This document shows, one piece after another, positions 1 through 8,548 of a stretch of 64,000 nt of DNA. The position numbers were made by a program, and so were the translations under genes. Each line of letters begins with the position of its first letter. Position 1 is the first letter of the stretch. Origin of the DNA: Bosea sp. Tri-49 (GTDB taxonomy: Bacteria; Pseudomonadota; Alphaproteobacteria; Rhizobiales; Beijerinckiaceae); the NCBI RefSeq assembly GCF_003952665.1, contig NZ_CP017946.1, positions 1,054,001-1,118,000 of the forward strand, in the 5' to 3' direction. The notes under the pieces were generated by a model. It had not been told where the DNA came from. It searched no databases and saw only the letters and a list, made by a program, of their open reading frames with translations.

Positions 1-296
1 ACCATGCCGACATGGCTGCGGATCTGGCGCAGGTGGCTATCCGAGGCCTTGAACGGCCCGCCGGCATTCGGCTCGTGATAGGGCATGCCGGCGAGCGTCA
101 GCCGCCCCTCCTGGAAGGGCTCCAGCGTCATCAGGATGCGGAGCACCGTCGACTTGCCGGAGCCGGACGGGCCGATCAACGTGACCTTCTCGCCGCGGGC
201 GACGCTGAAGTTGAAGTCGTCGAGCACGGTCAGTGCGCCGAAGCGCTTGGTCACGCCGGCGAACTCGATGATGGGGGCCTGGGAGGTCTCGGTCAT
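1..296 (-). CDS. ehuA: Ectoine/hydroxyectoine ABC transporter ATP-binding protein EhuA (N-terminal part, cut by window edge)
   Basis: This is the first 98 or so residues of an ABC ATPase; the rest lies beyond the left edge. The Walker A motif GPSGSGKST is visible about 43 residues in, after an N-terminal beta-strand region (IIEFAGVTKRFG) typical of polar amino acid importers. The start ATG overlaps the ehuD stop (ATGA), so the two are translationally coupled. Its place directly after ehuB-ehuC-ehuD and the ectoine-degradation genes supports EhuA, the cytoplasmic energising subunit that drives uptake of ectoine and 5-hydroxyectoine. Sequence alone would only give a polar amino acid transporter ATPase; the substrate is inferred from the cluster. 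Confidence 0.85.
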   Translation of the reverse strand, partial: MTETSQAPIIEFAGVTKRFGALTVLDDFNFSVARGEKVTLIGPSGSGKSTVLRILMTLEPFQEGRLTLAGMPYHEPNAGGPFKASDSHLRQIRSHVGM

Positions 297-985
297 CGCA
301 GCGGGATCCCTGCTTTCGGCAGCGCCTTCTGCAGCCGATGCAGGCCGGCCGAGCAGATCAGCGTGAGGAGGAGGAAGATCAGGCCGACCAAGGTCAGCGG
401 CACGAGATACTCGAAGGTGCGCTCGCCAATCATGTTGGCGAGCCCCATCATCTCGAGCACGGTGACGACGGAGAGCACCGGCGTCTCCTTGATCATGGCT
501 ACGAGATAATTGCCCATCGCCGGCAGGATGCGCGGCACGATCTGCGGCACGACGATGTCGCGATAGGTCTGCAACCGGGAGAGATTCAGCGCGGTCGCCG
601 CCTCCCATTGCCCGCGCGGCAGGGCCTCGATGCCGCCGCGGTAGACCTCCGAGGTGTAGGCCGAATATTGCAGCCCGAGCGCGAGCGCCCCGGTCAGGAA
701 GGCCGGCAGCGTGATGCCGTACTCCGGCAGCACATAATAGAGGAAGAAGAGCTGCACCAGCAGCGGGGTATCGCGGAGGAACTCGACGACGATCGCCGTC
801 GTCCAGGACACGGTCGTGTACCGGCTGCGGCGCAGTAGCGCGAAGACGAGGCCGAGCACCAGCGCGATCGCAAAGCCGGCCGCGGCTGCCTGCAGTGTCA
901 CGGTGAGGCCGATCAGGATGATCGGCAGGATCGAGGACGCGTAGGTGAGCGGCGTCGTCGTGTCCCATTCGAAGCCGTACATCAT
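293..985 (-). CDS. ehuD: Ectoine/hydroxyectoine ABC transporter permease EhuD
   Basis: A 230-residue polar amino acid-type inner-membrane permease (HisM/GlnP family). Several hydrophobic helices are visible (for example around residues 18-50 and 185-215), and the cytoplasmic EAA-loop region appears as EALPRGQWEAATAL followed by LPQ-like IVVPQIVPRILPAMGN, which docks on the ATPase. It is preceded by GAGGGG and starts 10 bp after the ehuC stop; its own stop overlaps the ehuA start. With EhuC it should form the heterodimeric channel. Function as an ectoine permease comes from the neighbouring eut/doe genes, not from the sequence by itself. Confidence 0.85.
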   Translation of the reverse strand: MMYGFEWDTTTPLTYASSILPIILIGLTVTLQAAAAGFAIALVLGLVFALLRRSRYTTVSWTTAIVVEFLRDTPLLVQLFFLYYVLPEYGITLPAFLTGALALGLQYSAYTSEVYRGGIEALPRGQWEAATALNLSRLQTYRDIVVPQIVPRILPAMGNYLVAMIKETPVLSVVTVLEMMGLANMIGERTFEYLVPLTLVGLIFLLLTLICSAGLHRLQKALPKAGIPLR

Positions 986-995
986 GGCCGGCCCC

Positions 996-1661
996 TCACG
1001 AATGCGCTGCGCGCGGGAAGGCGGCGCCGCGCCGGACCCAGCGCTCGATCAGCCGCATGATCAGCATCAGCACCAGCGACATCGCGAAGTAGCCGACCAG
1101 CGTCAGGCTGTAGACGCCGGCGCTGTCGAGGGTGAGGTTGCGGATCGACTGCGCCCGGAAGGTCAGGTCGGCGATCGAGATCAGCGAGACCAGCGAGGAC
1201 AGCTTCAGGGTCTCGATGGCGAGATTGCCGAAGGCCGGCATCATCTCGACCAGGGCCTGCGGCAGGGTGATATGGAGAAGCGTCTGGGCGCGGCCGAAAT
1301 TCAGCGCCCGCGCCGCCTCGTGCTGCTGGACGGAGACCGATTGCAGCGCGCCGCGGACGATCTCGGAGCCATAGGCGCCGACATGCAGCGAGAGCACCAG
1401 GATGCCGGTGGCGACCGGCTCGAAGCTGATCCCGACGAGCGGCAGGGCGTAGTAGAACCAGAACAGCTGGACGAGCAGCGACGTCCCGCGGAAGAGCTCG
1501 GTGTAACAGAGCGCGACCAGCGAGAGCACGCGCCCGCCCTCGACGCGGGCAATGCCGGCCGCGAAGGCGGCGACGGCGCCGATCGCGATCGCCGACAAAG
1601 TGATCCCGGCGGTGATCAGCGCGCCGCGCGACAAGGCGGGCAGATAGGACAGCCACTCCAT
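996..1661 (-). CDS. ehuC: Ectoine/hydroxyectoine ABC transporter permease EhuC
   Basis: A 221-residue permease paralogous to its neighbour EhuD and of the usual length for the HisM/GlnP family. Transmembrane segments are visible at about residues 15-40 and 185-210, and the EAA-type cytoplasmic loop reads SVQQHEAARALNFG with LPQALVEMMPAFGN. It follows ehuB after roughly 80 bp and precedes ehuD by 10 bp in one transcription unit. It should be the second half of the transmembrane channel of the ectoine importer. The assignment to C rather than D follows gene order in known ehuABCD clusters. Confidence 0.83.
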   Translation of the reverse strand: MEWLSYLPALSRGALITAGITLSAIAIGAVAAFAAGIARVEGGRVLSLVALCYTELFRGTSLLVQLFWFYYALPLVGISFEPVATGILVLSLHVGAYGSEIVRGALQSVSVQQHEAARALNFGRAQTLLHITLPQALVEMMPAFGNLAIETLKLSSLVSLISIADLTFRAQSIRNLTLDSAGVYSLTLVGYFAMSLVLMLIMRLIERWVRRGAAFPRAAHS

Positions 1662-1739
1662 CCGGCAGGCTCCGCGACGAGGTTGAACAGGCGTGGAACT
1701 CTGCCCGCTGGGGCGGGCAGAGCGATGTCTGTCAGGAAC

Positions 1740-2591
1740 TTATTTGCCGGCGCAGAGATCCTCGACCTTGCGATCCGCCGCCGCCTTGATGCTGGCGTCC
1801 GAGAGGCCGTAGGTGCCGAGGATCTTCTTGTAATCGTCGCTCTTGCGGAACTCGACGAGCGCGGCGTTGAAGGCGTCGCGCAGTTCCTTGTCCTCCGGCC
1901 GGAAGGCGAAGCCGCCGAAATTGCGGACCGGTTTGCCATTGACGACCGGGTCGGTGAAGGGCGCGACCTGCTCGACATTGGCCTGGCCCTTGGCGAGCGA
2001 GGCGACGGTGAGCTCGGTCGCGGCATAGGCGTCAGCGCGGCTCTGGACGGTGGCGAGCGCGTCGGCATTGGCGGTGATGAAGATCACCTGGCTGTCCTTG
2101 ACGCCGACGGCGCGCAGGAAGTCGATATTGTTCGCGCCGGAGACGACCGCGACCTTGAGCGACGGGTCCTTGGCGATGTCGGCATAGGTCGTCAGCTTCT
2201 TCGGGTTGCCCTTCTTCACCAGAAGGCCCTCGCCATAGGAGGAGTTCGGCTCGCTGAAGGAGACCTGCTTGCAGCGCTCGGGCGAGATGTTCTGCTCGGC
2301 CGCGACGAAGTCGAAGCGCTTGGCCTTGAGGCCGGGGATCAGCGTGCCGAACGGCGTCACCGACCAGTTGGCCTCGGCGACGCCGAGCTTCTTCAGCACG
2401 GCATTGGCGACGTCCGGGCCGATGCCGGCCGAGGTGCCGTCATCCTTCATGTAGGAATAGGGCACCTCATTGGCGGTCGCGACGCGGATATAACCTTGAT
2501 CCTTGACGTCCTTGAGTGTGGTCGCGCCGGCGGCGGCAAGGCCGGTGGCGAGAGCTACGGCGGAGATTCCCGAAATCTTTAGAAACGGCAT
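1740..2591 (-). CDS. ehuB: Ectoine/hydroxyectoine-binding periplasmic protein EhuB
   Basis: An SBP_bac_3-type solute-binding protein of about 283 residues. It begins with a Sec signal peptide (MPFLKISGISAVALATGL, then Ala-rich cleavage region) and continues with the family pattern GYIRVATANEVPYSYM and later IGPDVANAVLKKLG. I chose the ATG at 2591 because GAGGAG lies about 8 bp upstream; ATGs at 2597 and 2624 are also in frame but the first is too close to that site. It captures ectoine or hydroxyectoine in the periplasm and hands it to EhuCD. About 105 bp separate it from doeB, so it may have its own transcript end or start. Confidence 0.85.
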   Translation of the reverse strand: MPFLKISGISAVALATGLAAAGATTLKDVKDQGYIRVATANEVPYSYMKDDGTSAGIGPDVANAVLKKLGVAEANWSVTPFGTLIPGLKAKRFDFVAAEQNISPERCKQVSFSEPNSSYGEGLLVKKGNPKKLTTYADIAKDPSLKVAVVSGANNIDFLRAVGVKDSQVIFITANADALATVQSRADAYAATELTVASLAKGQANVEQVAPFTDPVVNGKPVRNFGGFAFRPEDKELRDAFNAALVEFRKSDDYKKILGTYGLSDASIKAAADRKVEDLCAGK

Positions 2592-2696
2592 CTGCATTCT
2601 CCTCTGGTTGATGTTTCTCCGCATGCCGATTGCTTCGGCTTCTCTGGCGTCTTCGCGCTGGCGGTTTGGCTTGGGCCGGTCGCCCGGCCGAACGGG

Positions 2697-3710
2697 TCAG
2701 GGTGCCTCCGTCAGCACGGCGAGCACCGAGAGGCAGTCGCCTGCCTTGATCAGCCCGGGGACGTGGCGAGCGGCGAGGAGGCCGTCCATGGCGGCCTGGT
2801 ACTCGGCCGGGGCGAGCCCGGTCTTTCCGACGGGATAGACCCGGGCGATGACTTCGCCGGCACGCACGGGCTCGCCGAGGTCGCGCTCGAAGACGATCAG
2901 CCCGTCGTCCTGGGCGAAGGTGAAGCAGTCGCCTGAGGGCATGTCGAGCCAGCGGGTCGGTGTCGTCTCGGGCGTTCCCGCGAGGATGCCGGCATGCCTG
3001 AGCAGGTTGCCGGCGCCGCGCCTGGCGATGCCGATGCTGCGCGCGCTTGCCGTGCCGGCGCCACCGAGCTCGGTCGTGACGAAGACCTTGCCCATCTCCT
3101 CGACGGTGGTGTCGAGCATGCCGACGGCGTCGATCTCCAGCATCTTCATCGCGTAGGGCGCGGAGAAGGCGGCGACCGCTGCAAAGCAGCGCGCCTCCTG
3201 CGCCTTGTCCGGCAGCTCGTGCGCGGCGGCATAAGGCAGGAAGTCGAGCGTCTTTCCGCCGGAATGGAAGTCGAGCACGATATCGGCGAGCGGCACGAGA
3301 TGGCGCGTGACGTAGTCGGCGATCTTCTCGGTGACGCTGCCATCCGGCCGGCCGGGAAAGCTGCGGTTGAGATTGCCCTTGTCTATCGGCGAAGTCCGCG
3401 TCCCGGCCCGGAAGGCGGGATAGTTCAGCGCCGGCACGATGATCACCCGGCCCGAAACCTCAGCCGGATCGAGCGTGCGCGCCAGTTCGAACAGCGCTGC
3501 CGGCCCTTCGTATTCGTCGCCATGGTTGGCGCCGGTCAGAAGCGCGGTCGGGCCGTCCCCGTTCGCGACGACGCAGATCGGGATCATCACCGAGCCCCAG
3601 GCGCTGTCGTCGCGGCTATAGGGCAGGCGTAAGTGGCCATGCTGGACGCCCTGCGCCGACAGGTCGATCGTTGGCGTCACCGGCGAGGGATGGGGCGAGG
3701 CGGTCAGCAT
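2697..3710 (-). CDS. doeB: N-alpha-acetyl-L-2,4-diaminobutyrate deacetylase DoeB (EutE)
   Basis: A 337-residue zinc deacylase of the succinylglutamate desuccinylase/aspartoacylase (M14-like) family. Metal-ligand motifs are visible: GANHGDEYEGP (His and Glu) and DFHSGG (His). DoeB removes the acetyl group from N-alpha-acetyl-2,4-diaminobutyrate, the product of DoeA, giving 2,4-diaminobutyrate. It starts with an AAGGA site 4 bp after the doeA stop, so the two enzymes of consecutive steps are co-translated. A generic succinylglutamate desuccinylase role is possible from sequence, but adjacency to ectoine hydrolase makes DoeB much more likely. Confidence 0.88.
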   Translation of the reverse strand: MLTASPHPSPVTPTIDLSAQGVQHGHLRLPYSRDDSAWGSVMIPICVVANGDGPTALLTGANHGDEYEGPAALFELARTLDPAEVSGRVIIVPALNYPAFRAGTRTSPIDKGNLNRSFPGRPDGSVTEKIADYVTRHLVPLADIVLDFHSGGKTLDFLPYAAAHELPDKAQEARCFAAVAAFSAPYAMKMLEIDAVGMLDTTVEEMGKVFVTTELGGAGTASARSIGIARRGAGNLLRHAGILAGTPETTPTRWLDMPSGDCFTFAQDDGLIVFERDLGEPVRAGEVIARVYPVGKTGLAPAEYQAAMDGLLAARHVPGLIKAGDCLSVLAVLTEAP

Positions 3711-3714
3711 CGCG

Positions 3715-4893
3715 TCAATCCTTGACGAAGAGCTGGCGCGGCACGTTCGACAGGCATTCGACGCCGGTCTCAGTGATCGCGATGCTTTCGGTGATCTCGA
3801 GGCCCATATTCTCGAGCCAGAGGCCGGTCATGAAATGGAAGGTCATGCCGGGCTTGAGCTCGGTCCGATCGCCGGGCCGCAGGCTCATGGTGCGCTCGCC
3901 CCAATCGGGCGGATAGGATAGGCCGATCGGGTAGCCGGTGCGGTTGTCCTTGATGATGCCGTAGCGCTTCAGCACCGCAAAGAAGGCATTGGCGATGTCC
4001 TCGCAGGTGTTGCCGGGCTTTGCCGCGGCGAGGCCGGCTTCCATGCCTTCGAGCGTCGCCTTCTCGGCGTCGAGGAAGGCCTGCGTCGGCTTGCCCAGGA
4101 AGACGGTGCGCGAGAGCGGGCAGTGGTAGCGCTTATAGGCGCCGGCGATCTCGAAGAAGGTGCCTTCGCCTGATCGCATCGGCTTGTCGTCCCAGGTCAA
4201 ATGCGGGGCGGAGGCATCGGCGCCCGAGGGCAGCAGCGGGACGATCGCCGGATAGTCGCCGCCGAATTCGGGCGTGCCGCGGATGCCGGCATCGTAGATC
4301 TCGGCGACGAGGTCGCATTTGCGCATGCCGGGGCGAGCGACCTCGACGATGCGCTGGTGCATCAATTCGACGATGCGGCCGGCCTTGCGCATGTAGTCGA
4401 GCTCGGTCCCACTCTTGACCGCGCGCTGCCAGTTCACCAGCCCGCCGGCATCCTTGAAGCGGGCATTGGGCAGATGCGTCTGCAGCGAGGCGAAGGCCGC
4501 CGCCGAGAAGTAGTAATTGTCCATCTCGACAGCTATCGGGAGCGTGCCCCAGCCGCGCTCGGCGATGATCTGCGCCAGCAGGTCCATCGGATGGCGCTCG
4601 GTCGACTGAACATAGTGGTCGGGATAGCCGATGATGTTGTCGTGGCCGAGATAGGCGGTGCGCTTGGCGCCGTTCGCATCCTGCTTGCGGCCGTACCAGA
4701 TTGGCTCCCCGGTCGGCGGCACCAGCACGCATTGATGGACGTAGAACGACCAGCCGTCATAGCCGGTGAGCCAATGCATGTTCGACGGGTCGGTGACGAC
4801 CATCAGCCCGACGCCGGCCCGCTCCATGGCGGCGCGGGTCTTGGCGAGGCGCTCGGCATATTCCTCGCGCGTGAAATTCAGGGTCACGGTCAC
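3715..4893 (-). CDS. doeA: Ectoine hydrolase DoeA (EutD)
   Basis: A 392-residue M24-family (creatinase/aminopeptidase P fold) protein. The N-terminal creatinase-like domain is followed by the pita-bread domain from about residue 160; characteristic stretches include GGDYPAIVPLLPSG and GTFFEIAGAYKRYHCPLSR. Family members acting on ectoine open its ring hydrolytically to N-alpha-acetyl-2,4-diaminobutyrate and do not need metal in the way of true peptidases. The start is a GTG whose bases overlap the eutC stop (GTGA), preceded by GGGAGACGCC. It forms a coupled pair with doeB downstream. Confidence 0.9.
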   Translation of the reverse strand: MTVTLNFTREEYAERLAKTRAAMERAGVGLMVVTDPSNMHWLTGYDGWSFYVHQCVLVPPTGEPIWYGRKQDANGAKRTAYLGHDNIIGYPDHYVQSTERHPMDLLAQIIAERGWGTLPIAVEMDNYYFSAAAFASLQTHLPNARFKDAGGLVNWQRAVKSGTELDYMRKAGRIVELMHQRIVEVARPGMRKCDLVAEIYDAGIRGTPEFGGDYPAIVPLLPSGADASAPHLTWDDKPMRSGEGTFFEIAGAYKRYHCPLSRTVFLGKPTQAFLDAEKATLEGMEAGLAAAKPGNTCEDIANAFFAVLKRYGIIKDNRTGYPIGLSYPPDWGERTMSLRPGDRTELKPGMTFHFMTGLWLENMGLEITESIAITETGVECLSNVPRQLFVKD

Positions 4894-5903
4894 GCGGCGT
4901 CTCCCGCTTCGGCTTTGGTGTCGATGGTTTGCCCCGCACCGGCATTGCGGGCGCGGGAGGCGGCGAGATTGGCGATTGCGGTGTCCTGCACACCGGTGCC
5001 GGTCAGGTCCGCCAGGGTGATCTCGTCGGCACGCGTCCGGCCCGGCCGCTTGCCGGCGATGACCTCGCCCAATTCGGCGAACGGCTGGTCGACCGTGGCG
5101 AGGCCGGTACGGATCGCTGAGGCGAGTTCGCCGAGGCGGCGCGTTTGGCTGAGGCGGTCGGCGACATAGGTGGCCCGGGCGAGGGCGGCCGGGTCGATCT
5201 CGTTCTTGTGCTCGCTGTCGGAGCCCATCGCGGTGATGTGCTGGCCGGGTTCGAGCCAGTCCGCCATCAGGATCGGCTGTTCGGCGGGCGTGGTGGTGAC
5301 GATGACATCCGCCCCTCGTACGGCCGCCTGAGGATCAGAGATCGCGGTGGCGGGAAAGCCGAGCTTCCGAGAGAGGTCGCTTGCGACTTTGCCAGCCTTT
5401 TGCGTGTCACGAGCCCAGATCCGCGCCTCGCGGATCGGCCGCACCAGCGCCAGCGCTTCAAGCTGAAGCCTCGCCTGCATGCCGGCGCCGAAAATGGCGG
5501 CGACGGTCGCATCCGGCCGGGAGAGCTGCCGCGCTGCGACCGCTCCGGCCGCAGCCGTCCTGACATCGGTGAGATAGCCATTGTCCAGGAGCAGCGCCTC
5601 GACGAGCCCGGTCCTGGCGCTGAACAGGATCATCAGCCCGTTCAAACTGGGCAGGCCGAGCTTGGGATTATCGAAAAAGCCGGGGCTGACCTTGATGGCG
5701 AAGCCGTCGAGGCCCGGCACATAGGCCGTCTTCACATCGACCTCGCCGCGGTGCTCGGGGATGTCGAGCCGCAGGATTGGCGGCATGGCGACGGCCTTGG
5801 TCGCGAGCGCCGCGAAGGCCTCCTCGACACAGGCGATCGCGCTCAGATCGAGCCTGACGATGCGGCGGAGCTCCGCTTCGGTGAGGACGAGCATTCGGCT
5901 CAT
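4890..5903 (-). CDS. eutC: Hydroxyectoine utilisation protein EutC (ornithine cyclodeaminase family)
   Basis: A 337-residue member of the ornithine cyclodeaminase/mu-crystallin family. The Rossmann NAD(P)-binding glycine motif is GAGMQAR at about residue 138, and the substrate-side KVSPGFFDNP and LTDVRTAAAG stretches match the family. EutC acts with EutA and EutB in converting 5-hydroxyectoine to ectoine. Its start overlaps the eutB stop (ATGA) and its stop overlaps the doeA start. From sequence alone an ornithine cyclodeaminase or ketimine reductase could not be excluded, but the tight eutB-eutC-doeA arrangement points to EutC. Confidence 0.85.
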   Translation of the reverse strand: MSRMLVLTEAELRRIVRLDLSAIACVEEAFAALATKAVAMPPILRLDIPEHRGEVDVKTAYVPGLDGFAIKVSPGFFDNPKLGLPSLNGLMILFSARTGLVEALLLDNGYLTDVRTAAAGAVAARQLSRPDATVAAIFGAGMQARLQLEALALVRPIREARIWARDTQKAGKVASDLSRKLGFPATAISDPQAAVRGADVIVTTTPAEQPILMADWLEPGQHITAMGSDSEHKNEIDPAALARATYVADRLSQTRRLGELASAIRTGLATVDQPFAELGEVIAGKRPGRTRADEITLADLTGTGVQDTAIANLAASRARNAGAGQTIDTKAEAGDAA

Positions 5904-6928
5904 GCGGCGGCCCCGGAGACGATGCGCCGGTGCACGGCCTCGTCGATATTGCGGCCGGAGACGATCAGCGCCGTCGGGCGTTGAGGTCTGACCTTGCCGG
6001 CGAGCAGAGCGGCGATGCCGACTGCGCCGGCGCCCTCGACGACTTCATCCTCGACAAGTGCAGCGTGGCGGATACCGGCTGCGATCTCGGCCTCGTTCAA
6101 GAGCACGACCTCGTCGATGAGGTCGCGGCACAGCGCGAAGGTGACGCGGTTGGAAAGACCGATGCCGCCGCCGAGCGAGTCCGCCAGCGTTTCCTCTTCG
6201 ACCACCTCGACGGGCCGGCCGGCCGCGATCGCCGCGGCCATGGCGGCGCCGCGTACCATTGAGATGCCTACGATCCTGGTGGAAGGCCGCAGCGCCTTGA
6301 CCGCAACGGCGATGCCGGCAGCGAGGCCTCCACCCGAGAGCGGGATCAGCACGCAGGCGAGCTCGGGCAGATCCTCGACAAGTTCGAGACCGATCATGCC
6401 TTGGCCGGCGACAACGGCAGCGTGGTCGAAGGGCGGAATCTGAATGAGCCCGCGCTCGGCGACCAGCCGCTCGACCTCGATTTGCGCATCATCCTGCGAG
6501 CGGCCGATGATACGGACCTCGGCGCCCAGCGCGCGGATCGCCTCGACCTTGTTCGCCGGCACCAGCGCCGACATGCAGATAGTTGCGCGAAGAGCGAGCT
6601 CGCGGGCGGTATAGGCGACGGCGCGGCCATGATTGCCGGTGGACGCAGTCACCAGCCCGCGCCGGCGCTGGTCCTCGGTCAGTGCCAGCACTGCGTTCAT
6701 CGCGCCGCGCAGCTTGAAGGCGCCGATCGGCTGGCGGGTCTCCAGCTTGAGGTGGACGGGTTGGCCGCAGAGGCGGCTGAGGGAAGGGGAGGCGACGAGC
6801 GGCGTACGCACCACCCGGCCGGCGATACGCGCCGCGGCGGCTTCGATATCGAGCAGGGCGACGGAGGCCGGCGGCGCGGCCGATCGGTCTGCTTCGGCAG
6901 TGGCAAGATGCGGTTTGATCACCGTCAT
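5900..6928 (-). CDS. eutB: Hydroxyectoine utilisation dehydratase EutB (PLP-dependent)
   Basis: A serine/threonine dehydratase-like fold-type II PLP enzyme of about 342 residues. The PLP lysine lies in GAFKLRGAMNAVL, and the phosphate-binding glycine loop reads LSGGGLAAG. It belongs to the EutB branch that works on the hydroxyl group of 5-hydroxyectoine. I prefer the ATG at 6928 because GAGGGAG lies just before it; an in-frame ATG at 6946 lacks a ribosome site. It is the first gene of the eut-doe-ehu transcription unit. EutA, usually beside it, is absent here. Confidence 0.85.
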   Translation of the reverse strand: MTVIKPHLATAEADRSAAPPASVALLDIEAAAARIAGRVVRTPLVASPSLSRLCGQPVHLKLETRQPIGAFKLRGAMNAVLALTEDQRRRGLVTASTGNHGRAVAYTARELALRATICMSALVPANKVEAIRALGAEVRIIGRSQDDAQIEVERLVAERGLIQIPPFDHAAVVAGQGMIGLELVEDLPELACVLIPLSGGGLAAGIAVAVKALRPSTRIVGISMVRGAAMAAAIAAGRPVEVVEEETLADSLGGGIGLSNRVTFALCRDLIDEVVLLNEAEIAAGIRHAALVEDEVVEGAGAVGIAALLAGKVRPQRPTALIVSGRNIDEAVHRRIVSGAAA

Positions 6929-6994
6929 GTCTCCCTCGCTTGTCATGCTGCGAGGGAGAAAATTTCATGTCAATTATTATATTGTCATGATCCA

Positions 6995-7024
6995 ATTATA
7001 CGAAACCTGCACCGTAAGCGGCAA
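6995..7024 (-). promoter_or_regulatory. Candidate promoter of the eutB-ehuA operon
   Basis: In the 109 bp between enuR and eutB the minus strand shows TTGCCG, an 18-bp spacer and a perfect TATAAT, about 70 bp before the eutB start. The segment from about 6960 to 7005 is strikingly A+T-rich for this genome and has a second TATAAT and TCATGA-centred symmetry, so it probably also holds the EnuR operator. This is pattern matching, not measured. Confidence 0.4.
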
Positions 7025-7054
7025 TGACATGGCAGAGGCCCCTGCCCGCCGCTT

Positions 7055-8509
7055 TCAGCCGATCGTGCCGATGTCGAAAACCGGCGGAAGCTGCTCGAAA
7101 GTCTGGCCTGTCGTCGTCAGTGTCCGGGCCAGTAGCTCATGGCTCATCCGCCCGCCCAGGCAGATGCGGATGCCGCCGCCATGACTGGGGCCGGCGACGA
7201 AGGGATCGGACGGCGTCACGGCTACGCGGCGATCGGCAAGTGAGCGAACCAGGCTGTCCTCGGTCCAATGCGCGGGCACCTTCAGCCAGGCGCAGAGCGA
7301 GAGCGGATGGCTCGAGGCGACATGGCTCCCGAGCGTCTCTGCGACGATGCGCTGGCGCGCCTTCGCTTCCTCGCGCTGGACAGCGAGCAGCCGCTGCGCC
7401 GTTCCGTCCTCGACCCAGCGCGTCGCGATCTCGGCCGGCAGATAGGTGCCGCTCCAGCTCGTCACACGCAGGATCGAGGCGGCGCGGATCGAATATTGGG
7501 GAGGCACGACCAGATAGCCGACGCGCAGGCCGGTCAGCACCGTCTTGGTGAAGCTAGTGAGGAAGAAGCCGAGATCGGGCAGCATCGCGGTGATCGAGGG
7601 CAGCGGCTCCGGGATGAGCGGCTTATAGACCTCGTCCTCGACGACGAAGACGCCATGGCGCTGCGCGATCTCGGCAATGGCACGGCGGCGCTCAGGACCG
7701 GCGACATGGCTGGTTGGATTGTTGAGCGTCGGGATCAGGACGAGCGCCCGCACGCCGCCGGCACGGCAGGCGGCCTCGAACGCATCGGGGCGAATGCCCT
7801 CCTCGTCGGTCGGCAGGCCCTTCAGACTGAAGCCCAAGATGTTGGCGAGGCCGATGACGCCGTGGTCGGTCAGGTTCTCGGTCAGTACGAGATCGCCAGC
7901 CCGGACCACGCAAGCCAGCGCCAGGAACAGCGCATGCGCGGCGCCGTTGGTGATCAGGATGCGCTCGACGGCCGTTTCGACGCCGAGCGGGCCAAGCCAG
8001 AGGCGTGCCGCTTCGCGGTGGCGGTCGAGGCCGGCGATCGGACGGCAAGGCCGCATGAAGGCGCCATTGTCGTCCTCCGCCAATGCCGCAAGAACCTGGC
8101 GCGAGGCCGTCTCATGGGCGTCGAGATAGACCCCGCGCACGATCGAGAGATCCACGACCTCTGTCGGGCTGCGGTCGAGCATCAGCCGCCCTGCCTGCTC
8201 GGTGACGCGACTCTTCACGAAGGTTCCGCGCCCGACCTCGCCGCTGAGATAGCCGAGGCGCTCGGCCTCCTTGTAGCTCAGGCTGACGGTCTGGACGGAG
8301 ATGCCGAGCTCGCGGGCAAGGTCGCGATGGGTCGGCATCCGGTCCATCGGCTTCAGGATGCCGGCGTCGATATCGGCGATGATGCGCTCGGTCAGCGCGG
8401 CGTGCTTGGTCGCGCCCTTCGGCTTCGTCAGGACCGGGTGCCATTCGACGGCCTTCTCCAGGGCCGGGGAAAGCCTGTTGCCCGAAGGCGGTTCGGCTTG
8501 ACGAAGCAT
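7055..8509 (-). CDS. enuR: Ectoine utilisation regulator EnuR (MocR/PdxR subfamily of GntR)
   Basis: A 484-residue two-domain regulator: an N-terminal GntR winged helix-turn-helix (HRDLARELGISVQTVSLSYK, about residues 61-80) and a large aminotransferase class I-like domain. The PLP-binding lysine is in SFTKTVLTGLRVGY (Lys at about residue 322). In known EnuR proteins, PLP-bound lysine reacts with intermediates of ectoine breakdown (N-alpha-acetyl-diaminobutyrate, diaminobutyrate) to relieve repression. It is transcribed toward eutB and lies 109 bp upstream of it. It diverges from the AsnC-type gene. No truncation is seen. Confidence 0.9.
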   Translation of the reverse strand: MLRQAEPPSGNRLSPALEKAVEWHPVLTKPKGATKHAALTERIIADIDAGILKPMDRMPTHRDLARELGISVQTVSLSYKEAERLGYLSGEVGRGTFVKSRVTEQAGRLMLDRSPTEVVDLSIVRGVYLDAHETASRQVLAALAEDDNGAFMRPCRPIAGLDRHREAARLWLGPLGVETAVERILITNGAAHALFLALACVVRAGDLVLTENLTDHGVIGLANILGFSLKGLPTDEEGIRPDAFEAACRAGGVRALVLIPTLNNPTSHVAGPERRRAIAEIAQRHGVFVVEDEVYKPLIPEPLPSITAMLPDLGFFLTSFTKTVLTGLRVGYLVVPPQYSIRAASILRVTSWSGTYLPAEIATRWVEDGTAQRLLAVQREEAKARQRIVAETLGSHVASSHPLSLCAWLKVPAHWTEDSLVRSLADRRVAVTPSDPFVAGPSHGGGIRICLGGRMSHELLARTLTTTGQTFEQLPPVFDIGTIG

Positions 8510-8548
8510 GGGATTGTCTCGTTCTTAGGAAGCATCGTTCATGACATT

